A stretch of 64,000 bases of DNA from JADJOY01 sp964450125 (GTDB lineage Bacteria > JADJOY01). The notes under the pieces were generated by a model. That model was not told where the DNA came from. It saw only the letters and a list, made by a program, of their open reading frames with translations, and made no database searches. Shown in pieces: positions 33,511 to 42,446 of this stretch (its first letter is position 1; every line of letters starts with the position of its first letter). Where the stretch lies: the NCBI GenBank assembly GCA_964450125.1, contig CAYVDO010000001.1:12905-76904 (forward strand), in the 5' to 3' direction. Made by a program: the position numbers and the translations under genes.

Positions 33511-35780
33511 CCTCGCTGGCCCAGCGAGGGCCGCGGGGCTGGCTCGGCCGCTACGCACGTTGGCTGCACACCGGCTGGCCCGCGGGGCTCGTCGAGCCGC
33601 TGCCGGAGGTCGATGCCGACGGCACCACCGCGGTGCCGGGGTTACGCGTCGTGGGCGATCTGACCGGCGTCCCGCTGCTCAAGTTCGCCCTCGACACCGG
33701 GGCGCGGGCCGTCCATGCGATCGTGGCCGAATCCGATTTCGTGGCCCGCCGCGGGCGTGACGGCGAGCGGTTCGATCTGATCATCGTGGGTGGCGGTGTG
33801 GCGGGGATCGCCGCCGCGGTGGAAGCCGCGAAGGCCGCGCTCCACTTCACCGTGCTGGAGGCGGCGCGACCCTTCCAGACGATCCACGATTTCCCAGCGC
33901 GAAAGCCGATCTTCACGTACCCCAGCGAGCTGGTACCCGCGGGATCGATCCAGGTCCGCGCGGACGTGAAGGAGGAGTTGCTCGACGAGCTCGAGGCGGC
34001 GCGTCTGGGCGCGGGTATCGAGCCGGCGGCGGCACGGGTCGAGCGCGTCGAACGGCGCGACGACGAGCTGGTGGTGCACGTCGCGGGCGGCGAGAGGCGC
34101 GAGCTTCGGGCGCTGCGCGTGATCGTAGCGATCGGGCGAAGCGGCGAGCATCGTCGGCTCGGAGTTGCAGGCGAGGAACTGCCCAAGGTCTTTCACCGTC
34201 TGCACGATCCCAAGGACCATGCCGGGAAGCGCGTGCTCGTGGTGGGTGGAGGTGACTCGGCGGTGGAGGTCGCCGTTGGGCTCGCGGACGCTGGAGCCCA
34301 GGTCACGCTGAGCTACCGCGGCGGCGAGCTCTCGCGTCCGAAGGCCGAGAACGTCGCACGGCTGGATCGGTCGCACGTCGAGCAGCGGCTCGGCACCACG
34401 GTGCGCGAGATCCGTCCTGACGCCGTCGTGCTCGCGGGCGAAGCCGGCGGCGACGAGACGATCGCGAACGACGTCGTGTTCCCGATGATCGGGCGCGCCG
34501 CGCCGCTGGACTTCTTTCGGCGCTCCGGAGTCGCGATTCGCGGCGAGTGGACTCGCCACTCGATGGCTGCGTTCGCGGCGTTCTTGCTGGCGTGTGCGTT
34601 CGTCTACAACTGGAAAGCCGGGGGGGCGCTGAGCCAGGTCTTTCAGCGTCACGGCTGGTTTCCGTACAACGTCGGTGGGGCGGCACCGCACGGGTCGGCG
34701 CTTGCCGTCGCAATTGGCATCACCATTCGCGAGCCGGGCTTTTACTATTCGCTCGCATACACCACGGCGATCCTGACCTTCGGCGCAGCGCGGATGCTGC
34801 GCCGACGCACGCCGTACGTCACGCGGCAGACGCTGTCCTTGATGGCGTTCCAGGTCTTGCCGCTCTTCCTGCTGCCCTACGTGCTGCTGCCGTGGGCTGG
34901 GCACGCCGGGTGGTTCGATGCGGGCGCCGGCCGCCGCTTCGCCGACGCATTCTTTCCCATCGCGAGCTATGGCCAAGGGCGCGAGTACTGGCGCGCATTC
35001 GGCTTCGTGCTCGCGTGGCCGCTCTTCATCTGGAACTTCTTCACGGCCAAGCCCATGTGGGCATGGCTGATCGTCGGATGTCTGCAGACGTTCGTGCTCA
35101 TTCCTTGGCTGGTTCGTCGCTGGGGAAAAGGTGCCTATTGCGGCTGGATCTGTTCATGCGGCGCGCTCGCCGAGACGCTCGGGGACCGCCATCGCCACAA
35201 GATGCCGCACGGACCCGGATGGAACCGTCTGAACCTGGTGGGGCAGGGCGTGCTTGCGTTTGCCACGGCGCTCTTCGTCGCCCGAGTGGTGAGCTGGGTG
35301 ATGCCAGGAAGCGGCTTCGGACGTGCGTTGCAAGCCGCTTACGACCGACTTCTCTCCAATGCAGTGGTGCTCGGCTTCGTGCATCTCGACTACTACCACG
35401 TGGTCGACATCTTCTTGGCCGGGATCGTGGGCGTCGGCTGCTACTTCTGGTTCTCGGGCCGTGTGTGGTGCCGATTCGCGTGCCCGCTCGCCGCGCTGAT
35501 GCATGTGTACGCGCGCTTCTCCTCGTTTCGAATCTTCGCGGACAAGAAGAAGTGCATCTCGTGCAACGTGTGCACGTCGGTGTGTCATCAGGGGATCGAC
35601 GTCATGAGCTTCGCCAACCGGGGACGTCCCATGGAGGACCCTCAGTGCGTGCGTTGCTCGGCGTGCGTGGCGAGCTGTCCCACCGGCGTGCTGTCGTTTG
35701 GCCGAGTCGGATCCGGGGGCGCGCCGATCTTCGATCGCGTGCCCGCTTCGCGCGTTCAGCAGCACGAGGCGCGTCGCTGA
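33498..35780 (+). CDS. Flavin reductase / NapH-type polyferredoxin membrane fusion
   Basis: A 760-residue two-part protein. The first 350 residues are a thioredoxin-reductase-like flavoprotein with LIIVGGGVAGIAAAVEAAK near 94-112 and a second site VLVVGGGDSAVEVAVGLAD near 249-267. Six or so membrane helices follow, carrying YCGWICSCGALAETLG and VWCRFACPLAALM as in NosR/NapH membrane ferredoxins. The end holds two 4Fe-4S motifs, KKCISCNVCTSVCHQG (about 684-699) and CVRCSACVASCPTG (about 716-729). It may pass electrons from NAD(P)H through flavin and clusters into or across the membrane. The start could be GTG 33498 or ATG 33507. No partner periplasmic reductase is adjacent. Confidence 0.9.
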   Translation: MRSMTSLAQRGPRGWLGRYARWLHTGWPAGLVEPLPEVDADGTTAVPGLRVVGDLTGVPLLKFALDTGARAVHAIVAESDFVARRGRDGERFDLIIVGGGVAGIAAAVEAAKAALHFTVLEAARPFQTIHDFPARKPIFTYPSELVPAGSIQVRADVKEELLDELEAARLGAGIEPAAARVERVERRDDELVVHVAGGERRELRALRVIVAIGRSGEHRRLGVAGEELPKVFHRLHDPKDHAGKRVLVVGGGDSAVEVAVGLADAGAQVTLSYRGGELSRPKAENVARLDRSHVEQRLGTTVREIRPDAVVLAGEAGGDETIANDVVFPMIGRAAPLDFFRRSGVAIRGEWTRHSMAAFAAFLLACAFVYNWKAGGALSQVFQRHGWFPYNVGGAAPHGSALAVAIGITIREPGFYYSLAYTTAILTFGAARMLRRRTPYVTRQTLSLMAFQVLPLFLLPYVLLPWAGHAGWFDAGAGRRFADAFFPIASYGQGREYWRAFGFVLAWPLFIWNFFTAKPMWAWLIVGCLQTFVLIPWLVRRWGKGAYCGWICSCGALAETLGDRHRHKMPHGPGWNRLNLVGQGVLAFATALFVARVVSWVMPGSGFGRALQAAYDRLLSNAVVLGFVHLDYYHVVDIFLAGIVGVGCYFWFSGRVWCRFACPLAALMHVYARFSSFRIFADKKKCISCNVCTSVCHQGIDVMSFANRGRPMEDPQCVRCSACVASCPTGVLSFGRVGSGGAPIFDRVPASRVQQHEARR

Positions 35781-35857
35781 CCGATTGGCCACGGGTCGCT
35801 GGTCTTCATCGCGCTCGGCCCTGACCATCGCGGGATCGCCCGCCGGCGTCCGACGCT

Positions 35858-36000
35858 GGCAGGCTGCTGAAGAGCTCGCCGGAGCGAGTCTTTCGAGCCT
35901 GCCAATGTTTCCCCGGGGGGCCTGCTTCAGACCCCCGCCCCACGAAGGCGGTTTTCGTGGGGCCCCACCCCCGCGCCGACTCGCTACGCTCGTCGGCGCG
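35858..36000 (+). repeat. Dispersed three-hairpin element, copy A
   Basis: A boundary hairpin (GGCAGGCT at 35858-35865 pairing with AGCCTGCC at 35896-35903, with a long imperfect stem between) is followed by the linker AATGTTTCCCC and three hairpins. Hairpin 1 is a G-run/C-run stem at 35915-35936, hairpin 2 has CCCCACGAA/TTCGTGGGG at 35938-35962, and hairpin 3 has GCGCCGAC/GTCGGCGC at 35973-35999. Copies B and C share the order, the G/C-run flanks and the linker, but not the stem sequences. It lies 77 bases downstream of the stop at 35780. Confidence 0.8.
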
Positions 36001-36011
36001 CCAGAGGCGCG

Positions 36012-36290
36012 CGCCTTCTTCAGCATCCTGATACACCGTGAGCGTTTCGCGATCGACGATCCGGTGACGCGGAACGTGGTAGCGCTGGAACACGCGGAGC
36101 TTCCGGATCGACTCGTGGGTCGCGACTTCGCACTCGGTGACGATCTACGGGCCGGGTCCGCCGCACCCGCCGCGGTGAAACCTGCTGCGCGTCGCTGCGA
36201 CGAGCGCGTTCTGCGCGGTGCGGCGCTCGAAGGCTGGCGCCAGCTTCTGGACGATCTCGTCTTCGATGATGCCGCGCAGACGTCGTCGGA
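36012..36290 (-). pseudogene. Uma2-like (DUF820) endonuclease remnant
   Basis: One minus-strand frame reads GIIEDEIVQKLAPAFERRTA, then FHRGGCGGPGP, then a TAG stop near 36145. In the same frame it continues IVTECEVATHESIRKLRVFQ, HVPRHRIVDRETLTVYQDA. This text matches the start (FHRGxGGPGGW) and end (IRKL...YxxxxVxxxWIVDxExxTVxVY) of Uma2-family restriction-endonuclease-fold proteins as I know them. The middle, with the active-site D and ExK, appears deleted, and the N-terminus is lost. The match is from memory and needs a database check. It lies in the 661-base gap between two rightward genes, next to repeat copy A. Confidence 0.55.
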
Positions 36291-36441
36291 AACTGCAGAG
36301 AGATCCGGGCGGTGGCGAGGCACGTCGACGCAGCGGACTCGGCCATCGCGACCGAATTCGACCACGCATGGTTGAGCGCGGCCGTTTCCTCGCGAATACT
36401 GGCGCGCTGCGCGGCGAGACGCGCGACCAAGGAGGAGCGCC

Positions 36442-38121
36442 ATGGCCAAGCGATGCGATTCACCGTTGGCACTCGAGAACGCGTACCACTGGGAGAAGGT
36501 TCTCGCGAACAAGACCTACCTGACGCAGCCCTATCCCGGCGGCCAGACCCGCGACTGGAGTTGGGTGCAAGCCATGGACGAAGTGCGACGGATGGCCGCG
36601 CACATTCGATCGCTCGGGCTGCCGCCGCGCAGTCACATCGCGCTGATGGCCAAGAACCAAGCGCAGTGGATCATGACCGACCTCGCGATCTGGATGGCCG
36701 GGCACGTCTCGATCCCGCTCTATCCCAACCTCACGTCGGACACGGTTGCGCAGATCCTCGATCACAGCGAGGCCAAGCTGATCCTGATCGGCAAGCTCGA
36801 TTCGTGGGACATGATGAAAGACGGCGTCCCCGCGTCGATGCCGCGCATCGCGCTGCCGATGAGCCCGATCTCGGGAGCCCCGACCTGGGACGAGATCGTG
36901 CCGAGCACCCAACCGCTGCGCGACAGCCCGACGCGCGATGCCGACGATCTCGCGACGATCATCTACACCTCGGGCTCGACCGGAACGCCGAAGGGCGTGA
37001 TGCACAGCTTCCGCACCATGGGGCTCTCGGGAGTGGGAATCACGCGGCACCTCGACGTCAACCACGACGACCGCATGCTCTCCTACCTGCCGCTCGCCCA
37101 TGCGTTCGAGCGCTTCGTGGTGGAGATGGGCTCGATGGCGGCGGGCTTCCACATCTTCTTCGCCGAGTCGCTGGAGACCTTCGTGCAAGACCTGCAGCGC
37201 GCGCGCCCCACGCTCTTCATCTCGGTGCCGCGTCTCTGGCTCAAGTTCCAGCTCGGCGTGTTCGCCAAGATGCCGCCCGAGAAGCTCGATCGCTTGCTCA
37301 AGATCCCGGTGGTGCGGGGCATCGTCGGGAAGAAGGTGCTCAAGGGGCTCGGGCTCGACAGCGTTCGTTTCGCGGGCAGCGGCTCGGCCCCGATTCCCGC
37401 CGACGTCATCAGTTGGTATCGGCGCCTCGGTCTCGAGCTTCTCGAAGGCTATGGCATGACCGAGAACTTCTCGTACTCGCACGCCTCCGAGCCCGGCGAG
37501 GCGCGGGTGGGGTACGTCGGTACGGCCTATCCAGACTGCGAGTGCCGCATCAGTCCGAGCGGCGAGATCGAGGTGAAGAGCCCCGGCACGATGCTCGGCT
37601 ACTACAAGGCTCCCGATCTGACGGCCGAGATGATGACGGCGGACGGATTCCTGAAGACCGGAGATCGCGGTGAGATGGACGAGAAAGGACGGCTCAGGAT
37701 CACCGGCCGCGTGAAAGAGCTCTTCAAGACGAGCAAGGGCAAGTACGTGGCGCCGGCGCCCATCGAGAACAAGCTGCTTTCCAACACGCGTCTCGAGCAG
37801 GCGTGCGTGACTGGTAGCGGGCAACCGCAGCCGCACGCGATCGTGGTGCTGGCCGAGCAGATTCGCGCCGATCTCGCCAAGGGTGCCGTGAGCCGCGATG
37901 CGATCACGCCGGAGCTCGAGAAGCTCGTCGAGGAGGTGAATGCCACCCTCGATCCGCACGAGCAGCTCGAGTTCCTGGTGGTGGCCAAGGAGCCGTGGCT
38001 GATCGAGAACGGGTACCTGACGCCCACGCTCAAGATCAAGCGCGGCGCCGTCGAGAAGAACTACAACCCGATGTCGGACGACTGGTACTCGTCGCGAAAG
38101 CGCGTGATCTGGCAGGACTAG
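36442..38121 (+). CDS. Long-chain acyl-CoA ligase (AMP-binding)
   Basis: A 559-residue adenylate-forming enzyme that activates carboxylic acids, probably fatty acids, to CoA esters. Motifs are the P-loop ATIIYTSGSTGTPKGVMHSF, the core YGMTENFSYSHA, the hinge GFLKTGDRGEMDEKGRLRITGR, and the C-terminal catalytic Lys in PTLKIKRG. The text LSYLPLAHAFER is typical of the long-chain FadD/FAA type. GAGG before ATG 36442 serves as ribosome site. The stop codon TAG lies inside a 13-base perfect palindrome that begins the repeat cluster downstream. Confidence 0.93.
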   Translation: MAKRCDSPLALENAYHWEKVLANKTYLTQPYPGGQTRDWSWVQAMDEVRRMAAHIRSLGLPPRSHIALMAKNQAQWIMTDLAIWMAGHVSIPLYPNLTSDTVAQILDHSEAKLILIGKLDSWDMMKDGVPASMPRIALPMSPISGAPTWDEIVPSTQPLRDSPTRDADDLATIIYTSGSTGTPKGVMHSFRTMGLSGVGITRHLDVNHDDRMLSYLPLAHAFERFVVEMGSMAAGFHIFFAESLETFVQDLQRARPTLFISVPRLWLKFQLGVFAKMPPEKLDRLLKIPVVRGIVGKKVLKGLGLDSVRFAGSGSAPIPADVISWYRRLGLELLEGYGMTENFSYSHASEPGEARVGYVGTAYPDCECRISPSGEIEVKSPGTMLGYYKAPDLTAEMMTADGFLKTGDRGEMDEKGRLRITGRVKELFKTSKGKYVAPAPIENKLLSNTRLEQACVTGSGQPQPHAIVVLAEQIRADLAKGAVSRDAITPELEKLVEEVNATLDPHEQLEFLVVAKEPWLIENGYLTPTLKIKRGAVEKNYNPMSDDWYSSRKRVIWQD

Positions 38122-38145
38122 AAGCGCACGTCCGTGCGCTTCTAG
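38118..38145 (+). terminator. 13-bp perfect hairpin over the acyl-CoA ligase stop codon
   Basis: CTAGAAGCGCACG (38118-38130) and CGTGCGCTTCTAG (38133-38145) are exact inverted copies around TC, and the first arm contains the stop TAG. No T run follows. It is the boundary hairpin of repeat copy B and may also end transcription or protect the 3' end. Confidence 0.6.
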
Positions 38146-38622
38146 GTCGGATGTTTCTCGGGGGGCTGTTCCAGCCCCCCGCCCGCTGCGGCAAAGCCGC
38201 AGCGGGGCCCACCCCCGAGTCGTCTCGCTTCGCTCGTCGGCTCGCCTACCGGCTCGCGGTGTGATGGAGCGCGAGCGTGGAGCCTGAAGCGCCGATCGAT
38301 CGGTGGGGTGCGTGATCGTGGCTGTTCCAGCCCCCCGCCCGCTGCGGCAAAGCCGTAGCGGGGCCCACCCCCGAGTCGTCTCGCTTCGCTCGTCGGCTCG
38401 CCTACCGGCTCGCGGTGTGATGGAGCGCGAGCGTGGAGCCTGAAGCGCCGATCGATCGGTGGGGTGCGTGATCGTGGCTGTTCCAGCCCCCCGCCCGCTG
38501 CGGCAAAGCCGTAGCGGGGCCCACCCCCGAGTCGTCTCGCTGCGCTCGTCGGCTCGCCGCTGGCTCGCGGAGAGATCGACGACCAGCGTGGAGACCGCGG
38601 CGCAGATCGGTCGGTGAGAAGC
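38146..38622 (+). repeat. 156-bp tandem repeat, three units (element copy B)
   Basis: Units start at 38164, 38320 and 38476, exactly 156 bases apart. The first two differ by one base. The third is close for about 90 bases and then diverges until about 38622. Each unit has hairpin 1 (GGCTG TTC CAGCC; extended to nine pairs in unit 1), hairpin 2 (CCCGCTGCGGC/GCCGCAGCGGG at 38182-38206) and hairpin 3 (GAGTCG/CGGCTC at 38217-38243). The unit 2 and 3 change in hairpin 2 makes a G-U pair, so pairing is kept. The linker GATGTTTCTCGG precedes unit 1 as in copies A and C. No gene is seen in 38122-38666. Confidence 0.9.
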
Positions 38623-38666
38623 GGGTTCGGGCTACGCCGGCCCCGCTTCCGGGTGACCCGTGGAGC

Positions 38667-40268
38667 TCAGCGCGACGCGAGGCGTTGCCGGACGAGCGGT
38701 GCCACGGATTCGAGGATGCGTCGGGCGAGCACCTCGTTGCCGTCCTCGCCCACGTGGCACCAGTCGATGTACACATCCTGGGTGGCGTCGGAGAAGGTGT
38801 CGCCGAGGTCTTCGATCTGGTTGCCGATCGCTGCCCTCGCGCCGGTGTAGATCGCGCCGAGGTTCGGCCCGAACGCGGTGGCGTGATCGGTTTCCGCCGC
38901 CGTCTTGGCGCGCTTGGTGAAGACCGTGGGTTGCCAGAACGAAGCCACGGCAAACCCGTAGTCCTTGCCCAGCCGGGCCGCGTGCGCAGCGCCTTCCCGA
39001 TGGCGGCGTGCGACGGTCGCAGCGACTTGCTCAATGGTGAGGTCCGCGGGCCAGGCGAGCTCGAACTTGGGTGCAGGCGCAACGCCGCGACTCGCGATCG
39101 CCGCGAGCAGTAGATGCACGCCGCTGGTTTGACGCAATGCCGGCAGCAAGTCGTGGCGATCGAGGAAGCGCGCCTGCCAGCGCGCGAGGTTCTGGTGGAT
39201 ACGCTCGCGCTCCCCTTCGGTCGGCGACTGGAAGTGGGCGAAGACGTCGTTGGCGCCGTCGTAGAGGATCGCCAGGTCTGGGGCTCGACCCGCAGCGGCG
39301 AGCTCGCCGAGGCGCATCACTTCCTGCCATTGCACGTAACCGTCTTCACCGAGATTGGTGACGTGTATCGGGACGCCGGCGGCGGCGGCGGCCCGTGCGA
39401 ACGCCGACGGCAACGTGCCGGCGTCGGTGCTGCCCACGCCCCACACCGTCGAGCCACCGAAGAACTGGACCTCGAAGGGACGCAGCCCAGGTGTGGGCGG
39501 CGGGTTCTCGGTGCGCCGCAGCCCCCCTTCGACGTGGACGAAGCGCGCGGCGTGCCCGGGCTCGGGGTAGTCGCGACGTTGCCAGCCCAGGAAGGGCCGG
39601 TAGCGGGCGTGGGTCTCCGCCAACTCGCGGAAGTACTCGCGCGCCCACGATTTGCCTGCGTAGACCGGTGAGTTGGCGCGGGCATCGAGTGGGGCGCGAT
39701 CGGCCCAGCCGGAAGCGCGAATCGCGGAGCCCAAGGCGCTATTGAGCAATACGAGCCACAGCGCCGCGGTCGCGAGCCGGATCAACAGCGGCGAGCGGCC
39801 TTTCGGGTTTGCGTGGACGTAGGTCTCGTCGCTGAACTGGTGGAAGTAGCGCACCTTCGGCCGCTCGTGATCGGCGCGCACCCAATAGCTCGACATCCGT
39901 CGATCGGGCTCGGCGTCCAGCGGGTCTGCGCGCTTGAGCCGCTGCCAGATCGCCACCGGCGTGAAGATCCCGAAGAAGACCGGCATGAGCAGCAGCCAGG
40001 TCAGCCCCTCGCCGATCCAGAAGCCAAGCTTGGCGAAGAACGCCTGGATGCGGGTTTCCGCCGTGCGCGAGGCGCGGCTCACCACGAACAACGCGAGGCC
40101 CACCGACGCGATCACCGCCGCCGCGATGATCTTCCCGCGCCAGTAGAAGAAACCGGCCACCGCGAGCGGGATGAGGAGCTCGGCGAGGATGCGCGCCGGG
40201 CTCACCGCGTGCGATCGGACGATCGGTGCACCGACCTTGTTCCACTCCCAGCGATTGGGGTTCTTCAT
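38667..40268 (-). CDS. SxtJ-like membrane region fused to an SGNH-hydrolase-like domain
   Basis: A 533-residue membrane protein. The first 130 or so residues hold three helices and the end LTWLLLMPVFFGIFTPVAIWQRLKRADPLD, like the small SxtJ family. After one more helix near 180 comes a globular SGNH/GDSL-type hydrolase domain. Its blocks are FFGGSTVWGVGSTD (Ser), LYDGANDVF (block III Asn) and DWCHVGEDGN (block V Asp-His). In exopolysaccharide and carbamoyl-transfer clusters these two proteins often occur side by side, so the fusion may modify a surface sugar. AAGGAC precedes ATG 40268. No glycosyltransferase is nearby. Confidence 0.75.
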   Translation of the reverse strand: MKNPNRWEWNKVGAPIVRSHAVSPARILAELLIPLAVAGFFYWRGKIIAAAVIASVGLALFVVSRASRTAETRIQAFFAKLGFWIGEGLTWLLLMPVFFGIFTPVAIWQRLKRADPLDAEPDRRMSSYWVRADHERPKVRYFHQFSDETYVHANPKGRSPLLIRLATAALWLVLLNSALGSAIRASGWADRAPLDARANSPVYAGKSWAREYFRELAETHARYRPFLGWQRRDYPEPGHAARFVHVEGGLRRTENPPPTPGLRPFEVQFFGGSTVWGVGSTDAGTLPSAFARAAAAAGVPIHVTNLGEDGYVQWQEVMRLGELAAAGRAPDLAILYDGANDVFAHFQSPTEGERERIHQNLARWQARFLDRHDLLPALRQTSGVHLLLAAIASRGVAPAPKFELAWPADLTIEQVAATVARRHREGAAHAARLGKDYGFAVASFWQPTVFTKRAKTAAETDHATAFGPNLGAIYTGARAAIGNQIEDLGDTFSDATQDVYIDWCHVGEDGNEVLARRILESVAPLVRQRLASR

Positions 40269-40320
40269 GTCCTTTCGGCTCGTGAAGGGAAACCGCGCCG
40301 GATCGCCGGGCCGCGCGAAC

Positions 40321-42309
40321 TTAACGCGAATCGCCCGGTGTGCCAGCGCCGGCGCGAGGGGGCACGCGATCGAGGGAGACGCCGTAGACGTTCGCGATCC
40401 GTTCGTCGAGCTCGGCGAGCACCCGCGACCGAGCTTCGCCCGTGGGTGCGGGGCCGGCGAGACCCAGCAACACCTGGGCGAGATTGCCGATCTCACGTCG
40501 CGATCGCTCGTCCGGCGGCAGCACGATGGGCAGTGCACCGAGCACCGGGTCGTCGAGATGGATCGTGAGCGTCGCGTGGCTGATCACCACGTCCCGGAAG
40601 TAGGCGTGGATGAGCGACGAGTTGAGCACGGCCATCAGGAAGAACGCGTCCACACGGGAGTCGGTGGGCGTGAGCACGTTGACCGTGTCGAGCGGGAGAA
40701 CGCCACTCGGCAGCCAGGTGGCTTCGATCACGTTCGAGACGTTCTGGATGCCGATCGCGGGCTCGCGCAGAATCGCGTTTCCGGCATCGCTGGCCGACAC
40801 GCGCGGTAACGCCGCGACGTCGACGATGGCGAAGGGCGTCAGGTCGCGGCCTTGCACCACGGGTACCGAATCCGCCGCCAAGGCGTTCCCGAGGCGTTGC
40901 CGCCGCTTCGGTAGGTTCAACCCGCGCTGGTTGCGCGCCAGCGCCCGTAGAGGCACCGCGTGCGCTTCCATCTTTCGGAAGATCGCCACCCCCGCTTCGC
41001 TCACGCCCAGCGGGAGCGTTTCGTGGCGATCGACGAAGCTGCGCGGGATGCGGGCGCGGAGCTCGAGCGCGCCGTCACGGGCGTGAAACACCTCGACGCG
41101 CGGCGACGCCTTCCCCGCGGTGCCGGTGACGATCATCGTGTTGAACGAGATCCCTGGGAACGCGTTGCCCAGGTCCGCCAGCGTGGTGATGGCCAGACGC
41201 CGCGTGAGCAACTGGCGCGCAGGTCCATAGGCCCCCGAACGCGTCAGCGAATGCGGCATGACGAAGCCCAGATATCCACTCGGTGCGAGCAGCTCCAGGG
41301 CGCGTTCCAGGAACAGGGCGGCGGTGTCGATCTTGCCGCGTGCGAGGCGGTAGCGGCGGCGGAGCCAGTGCTTTTCCAGTTCCGACAGGCGCCCGCCGTA
41401 GGGCGGATTGCCGACGATCACGTGGAATGGCGAACGGCTCGCAAGCAGCCCACCGCCGTCGTCGAGGTGCGGCGTGCCGCCTCGACTCGGCTCGACGAAC
41501 GGCAGCTCGAGGCTTTCGTCGCTCGGCCCGGGGGGCGTTGCCGCGTCCCAGAGCGCGTTCTCGTGGAAGATTCGCGGTTGTGGCAGCGCCCCGCCGTCGC
41601 GCCCCGCGTCGATGGATCGAGCCACGAGCCGAATGCGCGTCACCACGACGGCCACGGGGTCCCAGTCGATGGCGTGGAGATTGTGGATCAAGGTGCGGCG
41701 ACGGGCCTCGCGCGGATCGACGCCTGCGGCGATCCACGCTGCCGTGAGGCGCTCGAAGATCGGCACCACGAAATCGCCCGAGCCACAGGCGGGCTCGAGC
41801 ACCTTGAGGGCTTCCAGCGGGACGGATCCCAACGCGCGATCCAAGGTGTGGTCGAGGATGTGCGTGACGAAGGGTTTGGGCGTGTAGAACTTGCCCATCG
41901 CGCTTCGGTCGTGGGTCGTGCCGAAATCGCGAACCAACTCGTCGAGACCGCGTGCACCTCGCTCGAGCCACGGAAGGCCTTCGAGCATCCGATCGAGGGC
42001 CTCGCGCTCGCGAGTGTCGAGGGCGAACGGCTGCTCGTCTCGGCGTGCTTCGAGCGCGCTCAACCCCAGTAGCTCGGTGCTCACGCGACGCGCGTCCGTG
42101 ACCCCCACGGCAGAGAGGTAGCTGGCGAGGATTGCATCCAGGATCGCGAGATCGGCGCGCGCTCGGTTGCCGAAGCCATGCGCGATCTCGCGCTCGGCCG
42201 GGCGGCGGCTCGCGCGCGCGGCGCGCAGTTCCGCCACCGTCGCATCGACGCGCGCGAGCTCGTCGTCGATGGGGCGTGCGCGTCGATCCTTGCGTGGACG
42301 TGTCGGCAT
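40321..42309 (-). CDS. Orphan Eco57I-like N6-adenine DNA methyltransferase
   Basis: A 662-residue DNA methylase. After a helical N-terminus with GKFYTPKPFVTHIL come the SAM motif VLEPACGSGDFVVP near 173 and the catalytic motif HVIVGNPPYGG near 300. A C-terminal TaqI-like recognition region follows (NLPKRRQRLGNALAADSVPVV, VLPLDTVNVLT, LNSSLIHAYFRDVV). The layout is that of type IIG/Eco57I enzymes, but I see no PD-(D/E)xK nuclease in the N-terminal part, and no separate restriction gene adjoins it. It may be a solitary methylase or part of an incomplete defence locus. The start is 137 bases from a divergent membrane-protein gene. Confidence 0.88.
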   Translation of the reverse strand: MPTRPRKDRRARPIDDELARVDATVAELRAARASRRPAEREIAHGFGNRARADLAILDAILASYLSAVGVTDARRVSTELLGLSALEARRDEQPFALDTREREALDRMLEGLPWLERGARGLDELVRDFGTTHDRSAMGKFYTPKPFVTHILDHTLDRALGSVPLEALKVLEPACGSGDFVVPIFERLTAAWIAAGVDPREARRRTLIHNLHAIDWDPVAVVVTRIRLVARSIDAGRDGGALPQPRIFHENALWDAATPPGPSDESLELPFVEPSRGGTPHLDDGGGLLASRSPFHVIVGNPPYGGRLSELEKHWLRRRYRLARGKIDTAALFLERALELLAPSGYLGFVMPHSLTRSGAYGPARQLLTRRLAITTLADLGNAFPGISFNTMIVTGTAGKASPRVEVFHARDGALELRARIPRSFVDRHETLPLGVSEAGVAIFRKMEAHAVPLRALARNQRGLNLPKRRQRLGNALAADSVPVVQGRDLTPFAIVDVAALPRVSASDAGNAILREPAIGIQNVSNVIEATWLPSGVLPLDTVNVLTPTDSRVDAFFLMAVLNSSLIHAYFRDVVISHATLTIHLDDPVLGALPIVLPPDERSRREIGNLAQVLLGLAGPAPTGEARSRVLAELDERIANVYGVSLDRVPPRAGAGTPGDSR

Positions 42310-42446
42310 GGCTTGCGGTGGGTTCGGCGGCCGGCGCGGCGCATCCTAGCGTCATCGCTCGCGCGGGGCTCGTTCGATCGTCGCCTCGGTTGCGCTCTTG
42401 TTGGGAAAATGCCCTGTCTGCTAACAGGAGTCGTGGGGCAAATGAC

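Noticed and set aside
36460..37959. Minus-strand open frame over the acyl-CoA ligase gene
   Set aside because: It is the complement of a well-supported AMP-binding enzyme and has no recognisable text.
38146..38622. CRISPR-like array
   Set aside because: The unit is 156 bases and nearly identical throughout; there are no short repeats with unique spacers and no cas genes.
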